Origin: Paenibacillus naphthalenovorans
Lineage (GTDB): Bacteria; Bacillota; Bacilli; Paenibacillales; NBRC-103111
Length of the DNA stretch: 61,888 nt
Assembly (NCBI RefSeq): GCF_900099895.1
Contig: NZ_FNDY01000028.1
Span: 1-61,888 of the forward strand
Reading direction: 5' to 3'
The notes under the pieces were generated by a model. It had not been told where the DNA came from. It did not search any database and saw only the letters and a list, made by a program, of their open reading frames with translations. Positions 40,407 to 48,525 of this stretch are shown here, one piece after another. A program made the translations under genes and the position numbers. Each line of letters begins with the position of its first letter. The stretch's first letter is position 1.

Positions 40407-41162
40407 ATGCCGAAAGCAGTACTGCTTGGGGTGCCCGACAGCGGTATTCACATTTTAAATGAACTGGTTTCGGGGATGCCTCCGTTACGTCCGGGCGGTT
40501 GGATCAACCAATGGGAGGAAGATGTATATGCAAGACTGAAAACCATAAGGGATGGAGAGGTGTGGGCCGGTTATCTCGATTACAGCCGGGAAATGAAGCA
40601 ATGGCTGGACGACCATCGGATTCGCAGAATCTTTATTTATCGCGATCCCAGAGATGTCCTATTAGACCAGCTTTCTTTTATTCTCAACGAAGACAACAAA
40701 CATCTGTATTATCCATATTTCACAAGACATATGAAATCCTTGGATGAACGGCTAATGAAGATGATTACCGGGTTTTACGATACGAGAGCTAACGCCCGGC
40801 GTTACGGTCTTCAACATATAGGATATAGTAATATAAACCATGTATTTATCCCTTATTTGCGCTGGCTGCAGGATCCGAACCTATGTACGATCCCGTATGA
40901 AAATTTGGTAAATGCCCCATCCGGTTATTTGGCTGAGATGCATCGGATAGCGGACTATTTATGGAAAGATACCCGGCTCCCGGAACGTTCAAAGACGGAA
41001 TATCTTCAGCGTTTGCAGGACGCTCCGGTGTCTCAGGCGCTTCAGCATGCCACAACGGGGGAGTGGAAACGGTATTTTACGGATGAAATTAAACGTGTAT
41101 TTAAACAGACGGCCGGAGAACTGTTAATTTATTTGGGATATGAATCGGATGACCATTGGTAA
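40407..41162 (+). CDS. Sulfotransferase-like protein
   Basis: About 251 residues. The N-terminal strand VLLGVPDSGIHIL sits where PAPS sulfotransferases have the 5'-phosphosulfate loop (P-K-S-G-T). RRIFIYRDPRDVLLDQLSF matches the 3'-phosphate motif (R-D-P-R-D), although the usual Ser is replaced. YENLVNAPSGYLAEMHRIADYL is the conserved helix region, and TTGEWKRYFTDEIKRVF resembles the C-terminal GKWK..F motif. Lys in the first loop is replaced by Asp, so activity may be altered or lost. ATG 40407 fits AGAGGTGA better than ATG 40395. It lies in the glycan island and may sulfate, or only bind, the glycan. Confidence 0.7.
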   Translation: MPKAVLLGVPDSGIHILNELVSGMPPLRPGGWINQWEEDVYARLKTIRDGEVWAGYLDYSREMKQWLDDHRIRRIFIYRDPRDVLLDQLSFILNEDNKHLYYPYFTRHMKSLDERLMKMITGFYDTRANARRYGLQHIGYSNINHVFIPYLRWLQDPNLCTIPYENLVNAPSGYLAEMHRIADYLWKDTRLPERSKTEYLQRLQDAPVSQALQHATTGEWKRYFTDEIKRVFKQTAGELLIYLGYESDDHW

Positions 41163-41191
41163 CACGAGACGACTTAAAGCAGGTGAGCCCT

Positions 41192-42646
41192 TTGAAAATC
41201 TTGTTGGCCACATTTTGGCCGTTTCCACATTCCGGCGGCATCATTACGTACGTTTCAGTGGTAAGGAACACTCTTGAGAGCCAAGGTCATCAAGTGGATA
41301 TTTTAGCCTCCCATCCCGATTCCCATCACCTGTACTTCATTAGTAAAGATCCGAAATGGAATGGAAAGTCAGTGAACAAAACAAAAATCCGGGATTTTAT
41401 TGATCATGTCTTGAACCGGTATTTTAATAAGCATTTTCCGCATGTTGATCCATGGGTGATTTGGCAGGAAGCGGAACGGTATACATTTGAATTGGCTGCA
41501 TCTTTATTCGATTTTGCTTCATATGATCTGATTCATACGCAGGATGTGATCAGCACACGCGCATTATCCAGAATTAAACCGCGGCACGTTCCCATCGTTG
41601 CCACCGTTCACGGTTTTTATTCTAAAGAATTGCTGCAGGATGAAGATATTTACAATGAAAATCGCAAATTGGCCAAAAAATGGTGGAAGTATCTTTGTGT
41701 AAAAGAATCTCTTGGAGCGGCTTCGGCAGAACAGATCATTATTCCCTCACAATGGCTCGCTAAGGAATTAAGCAAAGAAATTGCCATCCCGTATCCAAGA
41801 ATGAATATTATCCCTTATGGCATCGATATGTCTTCTTTGCACCATCAACATAATCAACCTTTAGCCAACGATCATTCCGGGAAAATCGTGATCTCATGTA
41901 TTGGTCGGCTCGTGCTTTTGAAAGGGCATGAAATACTGATCAATGCTTTAGGGCTATTGAAAGAACAACGTCATGATTTCATTTGTTGGATGATAGGAGA
42001 CGGCATGCTCAAGACTGAGCTTGAGGTGTATGCAGGGCAAAAAGGATTGTCCGACCATATCATTTTCATGGGAGAGCGTAATGATGTTTCCACCCTGTTA
42101 AAAGAGACCGATATTGTTGTCGTCCCGTCTTTACATGATAATTTGCCGTTTGTTGTGATAGAAGCGCAGTTGGCCGGTAAACCCGTTATTGCATCTCATG
42201 TCGGAGGCATACCTGAAATGATCAGGCATAGAGAAACGGGGCTTCTTTTTGAAAAAGGAAGCAGCGTAGAGCTGGCGGAGCAATTGCTTGAATTGATGAA
42301 CAATCCATCGCTGCGCCAACAATTGGGAGGTCATGCGCAAACATGGGGGATGACGCAATGGAACAACCGCAATATACTAACGAAAACGATCGACATCTAT
42401 CATCGCGCGTTAGAGCAAATCCAAACCATACAGCCAACGACGGACACGATTCCAGAAGGGGAATATGGTCTGATCCGCCAACCGGGTATTCACCGGGATG
42501 ATGTGGAAAGCATATTCAGGTTTGAGGTCGATATCCTTTTTTATACCCGGATTTGGAAAGAGCTCTTGCTGTATTTGCCCCGCGATTACTCGATACCGGA
42601 TACCGCCGTCATGAAAACATTAGCCAACACTGGTTTGCCCGAATGA
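41192..42646 (+). CDS. Glycosyltransferase family 4 with C-terminal YSIPD-type motif
   Basis: A 484-residue GT-B enzyme. KILLATFWPFPHSGGIITYVSVV, HVDPWVIWQEAERY, IHTQDVISTRALSRIKP, CIGRLVLLKGHEIL, WMIGDGML and SLHDNLPFVVIEAQLAGKPVIAS place it with the other GT4s here. Beyond the normal end (about residue 400) a linker leads to IFRFEVD....IWKELLLYLPRDYSIPDTAVMKTL at residues 441-480, the same module found in the small protein at 32095 and the basic protein at 32463. TTG 41192 follows AGGTGAG; the longer TTG start at 41156 overlaps the sulfotransferase gene. The extra domain is likely to recruit a partner. Confidence 0.85.
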   Translation: MKILLATFWPFPHSGGIITYVSVVRNTLESQGHQVDILASHPDSHHLYFISKDPKWNGKSVNKTKIRDFIDHVLNRYFNKHFPHVDPWVIWQEAERYTFELAASLFDFASYDLIHTQDVISTRALSRIKPRHVPIVATVHGFYSKELLQDEDIYNENRKLAKKWWKYLCVKESLGAASAEQIIIPSQWLAKELSKEIAIPYPRMNIIPYGIDMSSLHHQHNQPLANDHSGKIVISCIGRLVLLKGHEILINALGLLKEQRHDFICWMIGDGMLKTELEVYAGQKGLSDHIIFMGERNDVSTLLKETDIVVVPSLHDNLPFVVIEAQLAGKPVIASHVGGIPEMIRHRETGLLFEKGSSVELAEQLLELMNNPSLRQQLGGHAQTWGMTQWNNRNILTKTIDIYHRALEQIQTIQPTTDTIPEGEYGLIRQPGIHRDDVESIFRFEVDILFYTRIWKELLLYLPRDYSIPDTAVMKTLANTGLPE

Positions 42647-42679
42647 CAGCACATCGTATCGCAATATGCCATCAGCATC

Positions 42680-42720
42680 AAAAATGACCCGGTTCAACCC
42701 CGGGTCATTTCCTATTTTTT
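42680..42720. terminator. Bidirectional terminator between the GT4 and the methyltransferase
   Basis: AAATGACCCGG / CCGGGTCATTT stem. T-runs occur on both sides (CTATTTTTT on plus, TTTTT on minus), so it serves both converging transcripts. Confidence 0.88.
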
Positions 42721-43282
42721 AAAGCTTTCGCAGAACTAATAAGCTGTCATATATCATTACATACTCAAAATGCTCAGGCTTACAAAGTTCATTCACTGCA
42801 TGGAGGACGCCTGGCCAATAATCGCAATAATCATGGAAAACGACCAATCCGCCCTGTACAACTCTGGGGGTATAATGAATAATGTCTTTTTTCACTGCAG
42901 CATATTCGTGGTCCCCATCAATAAATATCGCCGCTATGGATTTGGGGCAATCATCTAAAGCATGTTCACTATGCTTCTTTATGGGCATAATGACATGTTC
43001 AAGCCCATGCTGCTTAACATTATCCCAAAAATACTGAAAAGGGGGGACAACAAACGGGTCAATCGCATAGATCGGGCGTTTCTTAGAACTGATGAACGAA
43101 CTTCCGAGAGCTAATGCAATGGTACTCTTTCCTTTAAATGATCCGATCTCGACGATATCTCCGGACAGATGGTCAACGGACGGAGGCAAGTGTAATAATG
43201 CAAGCTGCTCATATGCTGTCAGCCACCCCTCGATACTGTCTACGATGGATAAAAGCTCTTTGATGCTTTTGATGGATTTCAT
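42719..43282 (-). CDS. Class I SAM-dependent methyltransferase (Methyltransf_24-like)
   Basis: A 187-residue protein. GDIVEIGSFKGKSTIALALG is the SAM-binding motif I, PIYAIDPF motif II with the acidic residue, and AAIFIDGDHEYAAVKKDI and GGLVVFHDYCDYWPGV are the metal-type motifs of the Methyltransf_24/CmcI-like group. Such enzymes O-methylate sugars in surface-glycan loci. The ATG at 43282 is followed upstream by AAGGAGGCTC on the minus strand. It probably shares an operon with the GT4 at 43328-44506, whose stop is 46 bases upstream. The target hydroxyl is unknown. Confidence 0.83.
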   Translation of the reverse strand: MKSIKSIKELLSIVDSIEGWLTAYEQLALLHLPPSVDHLSGDIVEIGSFKGKSTIALALGSSFISSKKRPIYAIDPFVVPPFQYFWDNVKQHGLEHVIMPIKKHSEHALDDCPKSIAAIFIDGDHEYAAVKKDIIHYTPRVVQGGLVVFHDYCDYWPGVLHAVNELCKPEHFEYVMIYDSLLVLRKL

Positions 43283-43327
43283 ATTTCATTGAGCCTCCTT
43301 ATTGCAAACCGGCAGCCAAAGGATCGG

Positions 43328-44506
43328 TTATAAAGAATCGATTTGCTCCTTCAGCTTTTTCGCAATTCCTTCCCAGCTGTATGTTTGGTTTACATAGCTC
43401 TGCCCATGGAGGGCGATTTTTTCCAGTAAAGCTTTATTTCCTGATATTCGGTTTAAAGTCATTGCAAAATTCTCCTTTTCAGCATGGAGATAATGTGTTC
43501 CCTGGACGAGATGTAAACCTCTTACACCCACTTGGGTAGAAACCAATGGAATTCCGGCAGACAAAAATTCCAATGTTTTTATATTTGTCCCAGTACCAAA
43601 AGATGCGGGATTAATAGCGATATTCACTTCGGAAAATAGCTGCAATTTTTCTTTTTCATCAATTTGACCCAATAGGTTTATATTTTTCTTATCCACATGG
43701 GAAAAATCATCACCACATGGACCGGCGATGATAAAATCCATATGTCCGCACAGGTCTGCCAATTGAGAAATAATAAAATGTACAATCTCAATATTCGGTT
43801 GATGCATACTCCCGATAAAAAAGGCTGTTACCCTTGCATTGCCGGTCCGCTTCTTTTTTCTTGGCTTCCATGCTCCGGGATGAATTCCATTTGGCGCAAT
43901 TTTGATTTTGGAAGGATCGGATGAAAAGGCCTTGATAAAGCCGTCTCTTTCCTGTTCCGACGTTGCGAAAACCAGCGTGGCCTGCCGAACCAGTGTTTCT
44001 TCCAGCCGGGTTACGAGTTTAATATAGTCATGAGAACGCGCTCCATACCAAACATGCTTTGCAAATTCGGATTCGAGGTTATGGCTGTTGTATATCCTCG
44101 GTTTGTGATCCGAACCGAAATGAACGTCATGTTTCAGTAAGAAAGGGGAGTCATGAATGATGATATCCGCGGTTGGATAAAGGCGATGATAGTAGTGGAG
44201 GAATGTACGTGCAGGTTCGTCGATGAGGGCACAACACAGAGCGGCATGAGTAGAGAATTCCGGTCCTGTACCTTCAGACTTCAATTGTTCGGTAATCCGA
44301 TAATGAGCATCTTCCACGGGCATTCTGAACTCTCTAAACGTATCGGAGTAATGGATAACCTCCACCTTGGGTGTAAATTTCTGGGATAATAATGTAATAT
44401 CGTAGCATTGGCTTAATTGATGGTAAATGTGAAAATATCGAAGCACGCCGCCGGTATCCGGAGGGAAAATGGTGGGGAAATGATTCATCACCAACAGGTT
44501 TCTCAA
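43328..44506 (-). CDS. Glycosyltransferase family 4
   Basis: A 392-residue GT-B protein: NHFPTIFPPDTGGVLRYFHIYHQL (acceptor domain start), IIHDSPFLLK, NSHNLESEFAKHVW, FATSEQERDGF, KIAPNGIHPGAW, then donor domain FIGSMHQPNIEIVHFI, FIIAGPCGDDF and the C-terminal E-x7-E-like ASFGTGTNIKTLEFLSAGIPLVSTQVGVRGL, which is typical of GT4 relatives in glycan loci. It is not close to the other GT4s of the island. TTG 44506 is preceded by GAGGTG; reading from 44614 adds a sequence with no family match. It is likely co-transcribed with the methyltransferase. Confidence 0.82.
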   Translation of the reverse strand: MRNLLVMNHFPTIFPPDTGGVLRYFHIYHQLSQCYDITLLSQKFTPKVEVIHYSDTFREFRMPVEDAHYRITEQLKSEGTGPEFSTHAALCCALIDEPARTFLHYYHRLYPTADIIIHDSPFLLKHDVHFGSDHKPRIYNSHNLESEFAKHVWYGARSHDYIKLVTRLEETLVRQATLVFATSEQERDGFIKAFSSDPSKIKIAPNGIHPGAWKPRKKKRTGNARVTAFFIGSMHQPNIEIVHFIISQLADLCGHMDFIIAGPCGDDFSHVDKKNINLLGQIDEKEKLQLFSEVNIAINPASFGTGTNIKTLEFLSAGIPLVSTQVGVRGLHLVQGTHYLHAEKENFAMTLNRISGNKALLEKIALHGQSYVNQTYSWEGIAKKLKEQIDSL

Positions 44507-44662
44507 TGAGCACACCTCGCAATGCATGTCGTTTATTCCTTGTTTAAGGCCGGCATACCAGGCATGGTTAATGGAATTAGGCATCGATTGGCGGGTTGTT
44601 ACGTCTCCTTTCACTCATTTATTTCATATCATATTACACATCAAAGAAAAGGTGAGGATGGC

Positions 44663-45520
44663 ATGGGTCCAACAACACAATCCATCGAACGGTTATTCAA
44701 AAGTATAGTTGCCATTAAATCTGCTGAGGATGAAAAAAAGAGTATATCAGAGCTTTTGGATATTCCGGATTACGGCAAATGTTTCTTGATGGGGTTAAGA
44801 GACAGATTTTCAAAAGGCCCTATGGAAGGTGTTACGATGATCACTTGTACGAATAAACCGGATTTTATAGGTAATATATTTCAGAATTATCAAAATCAAT
44901 GTTGGAGCATCAAAGAGCTCATTATCATCTTAAACCGGGATGATATGGACGTCCATAGGTGGAAGAGAAGGGCCAAGAGATATGATCATGTATCCGTTTA
45001 CCAATTGCCTCAAGAAGCCTCTTTGGGATATTGTTACAATTTTGCCGTAGAAAAGGCCCGTTATGATTATATTGCCACCTTTGATGACGATGATTTTTAT
45101 GCTCCGCATTATTTGACCGATCTGATGCATGCCTTTCAATACACGGATGCAGACATTGTCGGGAAGCTCACCTATTATTTATATCTGGAAACCAAACAAA
45201 TCCTTGCCATCCGGAACAAATTTCAAGAATATAAATATTTGGATGCCGATTCATTCTTAGATGGCGGGAAAAAAATCGTAAAAAGAAAAGTGTATGATCA
45301 CGTTCGGAATCGGGATGTTTCCATTAACGAGGATGTATATTTTTGTCAAGACAGCATGGAAAAAGGGTTTAAAATCTTTTCGGCAGATAAGTATAATCTG
45401 GTTTATCTGAGAAGAAGCAATAAAGATAGCCATACATGGAAAGAAGATGACGATACCCTTTTAGGCTGGTGTTCCGTTGCCGCACGCACCAAACGCTATA
45501 AATCCAGAGTCATTATATAA
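44663..45520 (+). CDS. Glycosyltransferase family 2-like protein
   Basis: A 285-residue protein. From about residue 60: VTMITCTNKPDFIGNIFQNYQNQCWSIKELIIILNRDDMDV, then ASLGYCYNFAVEKARYDYIATFDDDDFYAPHYLTDLMHAF (nucleotide-sugar DDD site near residue 150) and INEDVYFCQDSMEKGFKIFSADKYNLVYLRR, the ED-type acceptor loop. This GT2 form occurs in Firmicute glycan and teichuronic-like loci. ATG 44663 follows AAGGTGAGG; the longer frame reaching back to 44522 overlaps the divergent GT4 promoter region. A terminator follows at 45540. Confidence 0.8.
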   Translation: MGPTTQSIERLFKSIVAIKSAEDEKKSISELLDIPDYGKCFLMGLRDRFSKGPMEGVTMITCTNKPDFIGNIFQNYQNQCWSIKELIIILNRDDMDVHRWKRRAKRYDHVSVYQLPQEASLGYCYNFAVEKARYDYIATFDDDDFYAPHYLTDLMHAFQYTDADIVGKLTYYLYLETKQILAIRNKFQEYKYLDADSFLDGGKKIVKRKVYDHVRNRDVSINEDVYFCQDSMEKGFKIFSADKYNLVYLRRSNKDSHTWKEDDDTLLGWCSVAARTKRYKSRVII

Positions 45521-45539
45521 ACGCCGGTTCAACTTGAAT

Positions 45540-45598
45540 CCCGATATGACAGGCCGCCGAGGGGAGCCCTTATACAGTCTGTCATATTGGGATTTTTA
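45540..45598 (+). terminator. Terminator of the GT2-like gene
   Basis: CCCGATATGACAG pairs with CTGTCATATTGGG across a 26-base loop and is followed by ATTTTTAT. Confidence 0.7.
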
Positions 45599-45640
45599 TC
45601 GTAAAAACGATCCCTGGTTTATCTGAAGACTAAGGCCGCT

Positions 45641-46561
45641 TCAGCCTGATTGCGAATGATTTCCCAAGATCGCATTCACCTTGCTTATATATTGATCCGG
45701 CACGGTCATCCCCGTCGTTTTCAGCTTCCCATCCTCGGTTACATTGTGGTGGTAACTGAGAATATATGGATGAAGCTGATCAGCCCAGCCTTGATAAGCT
45801 CCATTAATATGAATGTTAAATTCAGCAGGCAGCAATTGTACGTCTGCTTTTAGATCTGCCAAAGCCATGGAGAGTGCGAATTGATCCGTGTAGTATTTGT
45901 GTTGGGCAAACCTGGTCCATTGCTCGTTAGAATGAAACGTGTCGGTAATCAAGTTGGCATAATGCAGCCATGCATTTCTTAGATTGCGTACATCCTTTCT
46001 TGGGATGAAAAGGACCGCGCTGTTGGCATGAACGGCCATTTCATCATTTGGCATGGCCAGACCAAAATGACCATACATATATTTCCATTCATTGATATCG
46101 AGCGGATCGAGTAACGAATCGCAGCGACGGATCGTATCTGCAGAAATTTCTGCAGAAAAATCCCGGGTTACGGCAGTATCACAGTCCAGCGCCACCATAA
46201 CATCATAGTCGTCCTCGATTTCAAGCATTCTAATTTTGTTGCAGTGCCGTTGTAAATTGCTGTGGTAGGGTTTCACGATATGGATATGAACGCCCATCTT
46301 GTCCAGCTCATGAGAAATGGACTGATCCGCCTCATCAACGAAACAGGCTGCTAATTTTGCTTTTGCTAATTCACCTCCAAAGGTTTTAATCGTTTTAAAT
46401 AACGTGAGCATTCTAAAGTGAAATAGGCGATTATTTTCTCCGACACAAGCAATTAACCATTTTGGCAATGTTATTCCTCCCCGTTTGCCTCCAAAGGGAA
46501 GCAGGTCTTTGATTTCTTTTGGGATGTGTTTAATCCAATGAATTGGCTTTACCACCATCAT
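45641..46561 (-). CDS. Probable nucleotide-diphospho-sugar transferase-like protein, family not assigned
   Basis: A 306-residue protein without signal peptide. It has features of a GT-A fold: an N-terminal WLIACVGENNRLFHFRMLTLFKTI, a central DYDVMVALDCDTAVTRDFSAEI that looks like a donor DxD site, AVHANSAVLFIPRKDVRNLRNAWLHYANLI and YTDQFALSMALADL near the C-terminus, reminiscent of GT8-like acceptor regions. The ATG at 46561 (or 46558) has no good Shine-Dalgarno sequence, so the start is uncertain. It is the outermost gene of the glycan island on this side. The function as a glycosyltransferase is inferred from the DxD site and the context. Confidence 0.6.
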   Translation of the reverse strand: MMVVKPIHWIKHIPKEIKDLLPFGGKRGGITLPKWLIACVGENNRLFHFRMLTLFKTIKTFGGELAKAKLAACFVDEADQSISHELDKMGVHIHIVKPYHSNLQRHCNKIRMLEIEDDYDVMVALDCDTAVTRDFSAEISADTIRRCDSLLDPLDINEWKYMYGHFGLAMPNDEMAVHANSAVLFIPRKDVRNLRNAWLHYANLITDTFHSNEQWTRFAQHKYYTDQFALSMALADLKADVQLLPAEFNIHINGAYQGWADQLHPYILSYHHNVTEDGKLKTTGMTVPDQYISKVNAILGNHSQSG

Positions 46562-46655
46562 ATGCGATAGTGGCTCAAAATCATTGGGTGTGTTCGATTT
46601 TTAAAGCGAAAATTTCTCCATCGTTCATATGACCATGTAAATTTTAACAAATATA

Positions 46656-46685
46656 TTGCACAAAGGCAAAAATATTGTGTATACT
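46656..46685 (+). promoter_or_regulatory. SigA promoter of the manganese transporter operon
   Basis: TTGCAC at 46656-46661, an 18-base spacer and TATACT at 46680-46685. Confidence 0.65.
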
Positions 46686-46702
46686 CTATATTGTCGACTT
46701 AG

Positions 46703-46717
46703 GGCAATTTAATTGCC
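46703..46717. promoter_or_regulatory. Perfect palindrome, candidate metal-regulator operator
   Basis: GGCAATT-T-AATTGCC is a perfect 7-1-7 dyad starting about ten bases after the predicted transcription start. It is flanked by TTAG and TGAA, giving a broken TTAGG...CCTGA frame like DtxR/MntR-family operators. Repression by an MntR-type regulator is plausible but not shown. Confidence 0.5.
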
Positions 46718-46766
46718 TGAATAAAAAAGTTTGTCCTACATAAACATTTGAGGGAGTGGATGAAAC

Positions 46767-47735
46767 ATGAATTCGGTACGAAGATTTCGCAAATCATTGG
46801 CGAAGCTGGCTTTTGTAGTGACCGTGCTTGCGGCAGTGGTCGTTCTGAATGCTTGCGGAGCCAAAGAGACCACGACAGACGAAGCCTCTTCCGGGGGAAA
46901 AGTGAAGGCGACGACTACGATCGGCATGATTACGGACATCGTTAAAAATGTCGGAGGAGAACATGTGGAAGTTACGGGAATCATGAAGGCGGGTGTGGAT
47001 CCCCATCTGTACAAGGCATCCGAAGGAGACATCGGCAAGCTGGATCAAGCACAAATCATTTTCTATAACGGCCTTCATCTGGAAGGGAAAATGGTTGAGA
47101 TTTTCGAAAAGATGGCCAAGGATAAGCCGACGGTTGCGGTGTCGAAAAACATCCCGGTTTCAAAGCTCAGAGCGGGCGACCCGGAGCAAGGAACCGAGCA
47201 CGATCCGCACATCTGGTTCAATGTCCGGCATTGGATGACCGCTGCAGAGACGGTTCGTGACGAACTGGTCAAGTTCGATCCGGCCCATGCTGACGCTTAC
47301 AAGAAAAACACGGAAGAATATTTGGCGAAGCTTAAGGAGCTGGATGCCTATGCCAAGGAACAAATCGCGTCCATTCCCGAGGGGCAGCGTGTGCTCGTGA
47401 CGGCTCACGATGCGTTCGGTTATTTCGGCGATGCCTATTCGATCAAAGTGATGGGCCTGCAGGGGATCAGCACCGCTTCGGAAGCCGGAACCAAAGATGT
47501 GACCGAATTGCGGGACTATCTGGTCAATAACAAAATCAAAGCGGTCTTCATCGAATCGAGCGTACCGCGCAAAGCGATCGACGCCGTCATTCAGGGCGCG
47601 AAGGAAAAAGGCCACACGATTGTGATCGGCGGGGAACTGTTCTCCGACGCCATGGGTGAGGAGGGAACGCCGGAGGGAACCTATATCGGCATGGTTCGGC
47701 ATAACGTCGATACGATCGTGAAAGCTTTGAAATAA
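46767..47735 (+). CDS. mntA: Manganese/zinc ABC transporter substrate-binding lipoprotein
   Basis: A 322-residue cluster A-I binding protein. It has a basic signal peptide and lipobox VLNAC near residue 30. The metal ligands are conserved: His in GVDPHLYK, His in EHDPHIWFN, Glu in AVFIESSV and Asp in GGELFSDAMG. A fourth-position Asp/Glu set of this kind is usual for Mn/Zn (TroA/MntA/PsaA). There is no His-rich loop, which argues for manganese rather than zinc. ATG 46767 lies after a GAGGGAGTGG site. First gene of an operon whose order (binding protein, ATPase, two permeases) equals B. subtilis mntABCD. A palindromic operator lies in its leader. Confidence 0.87.
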   Translation: MNSVRRFRKSLAKLAFVVTVLAAVVVLNACGAKETTTDEASSGGKVKATTTIGMITDIVKNVGGEHVEVTGIMKAGVDPHLYKASEGDIGKLDQAQIIFYNGLHLEGKMVEIFEKMAKDKPTVAVSKNIPVSKLRAGDPEQGTEHDPHIWFNVRHWMTAAETVRDELVKFDPAHADAYKKNTEEYLAKLKELDAYAKEQIASIPEGQRVLVTAHDAFGYFGDAYSIKVMGLQGISTASEAGTKDVTELRDYLVNNKIKAVFIESSVPRKAIDAVIQGAKEKGHTIVIGGELFSDAMGEEGTPEGTYIGMVRHNVDTIVKALK

Positions 47736-47759
47736 ACAAATAGGAGGAGAAGCAGCAAT

Positions 47760-48520
47760 ATGAGACATTCGCCTTTGGTGGTAAGCAACATGTCCGTCGC
47801 TTATCAGAAAAAGCCGGTTCTTCGCAATGTAACGTTCGAAGCGCCGGAAGGAAAGCTGATCGGCATCGTCGGTCCGAACGGGGCGGGGAAATCGACGCTG
47901 ATCAAAGCGGCGCTCGGTCTGATTCCCCGGCTTGCCGGAGACGTGACGATTTACGGCAAACCCTATAAAGATCAAAGGATGCTGGTCGGCTATGTACCGC
48001 AGCGGGAATCGGTAGATTGGGATTTTCCGACAAATGCGCTGGATGTCGTGATGATGGGAAGATACGGGCATCTGGGGTGGTTTAAACGTCCCGGTGCGGA
48101 GGAAAAACGGATTGCGCTCGAATGTTTGGCCAAGGTTGGGATGACCGATTACGCCGACCGGCAAATCAGCCAGCTCTCCGGCGGACAGCAGCAGCGGATC
48201 TTCCTGGCGAGGGCGCTCGCGCAGGATGCGCAGCTGTACTTTATGGATGAACCGTTCGTCGGAGTGGATGCCGCTACCGAGAAAGCGATTATTACGCTGC
48301 TTGGCGAGTTGAAGCGGCAGGGGAAGACGGTTCTTGTCGTCCACCACGACCTGGCTACAGTCAAAGAATATTTCGACTGGGTCATGCTGCTTAACGTTCA
48401 GTAATCGAGTTCGGTCCGACGGAAACGGTCTTCACCAAGCCTAATCTGCAGCGGACGTATGGCGGCAAGTTAACCATTTTGGACCGCGATGACGAACCGA
48501 TACTGATCCAATCGAGGTGA
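47760..48520 (+). pseudogene. mntB: Manganese ABC transporter ATPase, apparent frameshift near the C-terminus
   Basis: The first 214 codons (to TAA 48402-48404) encode a complete ATPase core: GPNGAGKST (Walker A), [13 protein letters not shown] (Q loop), [16 protein letters not shown] (signature), [12 protein letters not shown] (Walker B) and VHHDL. The frame stops after WVMLLNVQ. In the +1 frame the expected tail continues without gap: IEFGPTETVFTKPNLQRTYGGKLTIL...SR to TGA 48518-48520. One base missing near 48402 explains it. ATG 47760 follows AGGAGGAG. The truncated product could still bind ATP. Either a real lesion or a sequencing error. Confidence 0.75.
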
Positions 48521-48525
48521 CAGGA

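Noticed and set aside
47160..48347. 395-codon minus-strand frame across the manganese operon
   Set aside because: The region is GC-rich and the frame mirrors mntA and mntB; no motif and no ribosome site.
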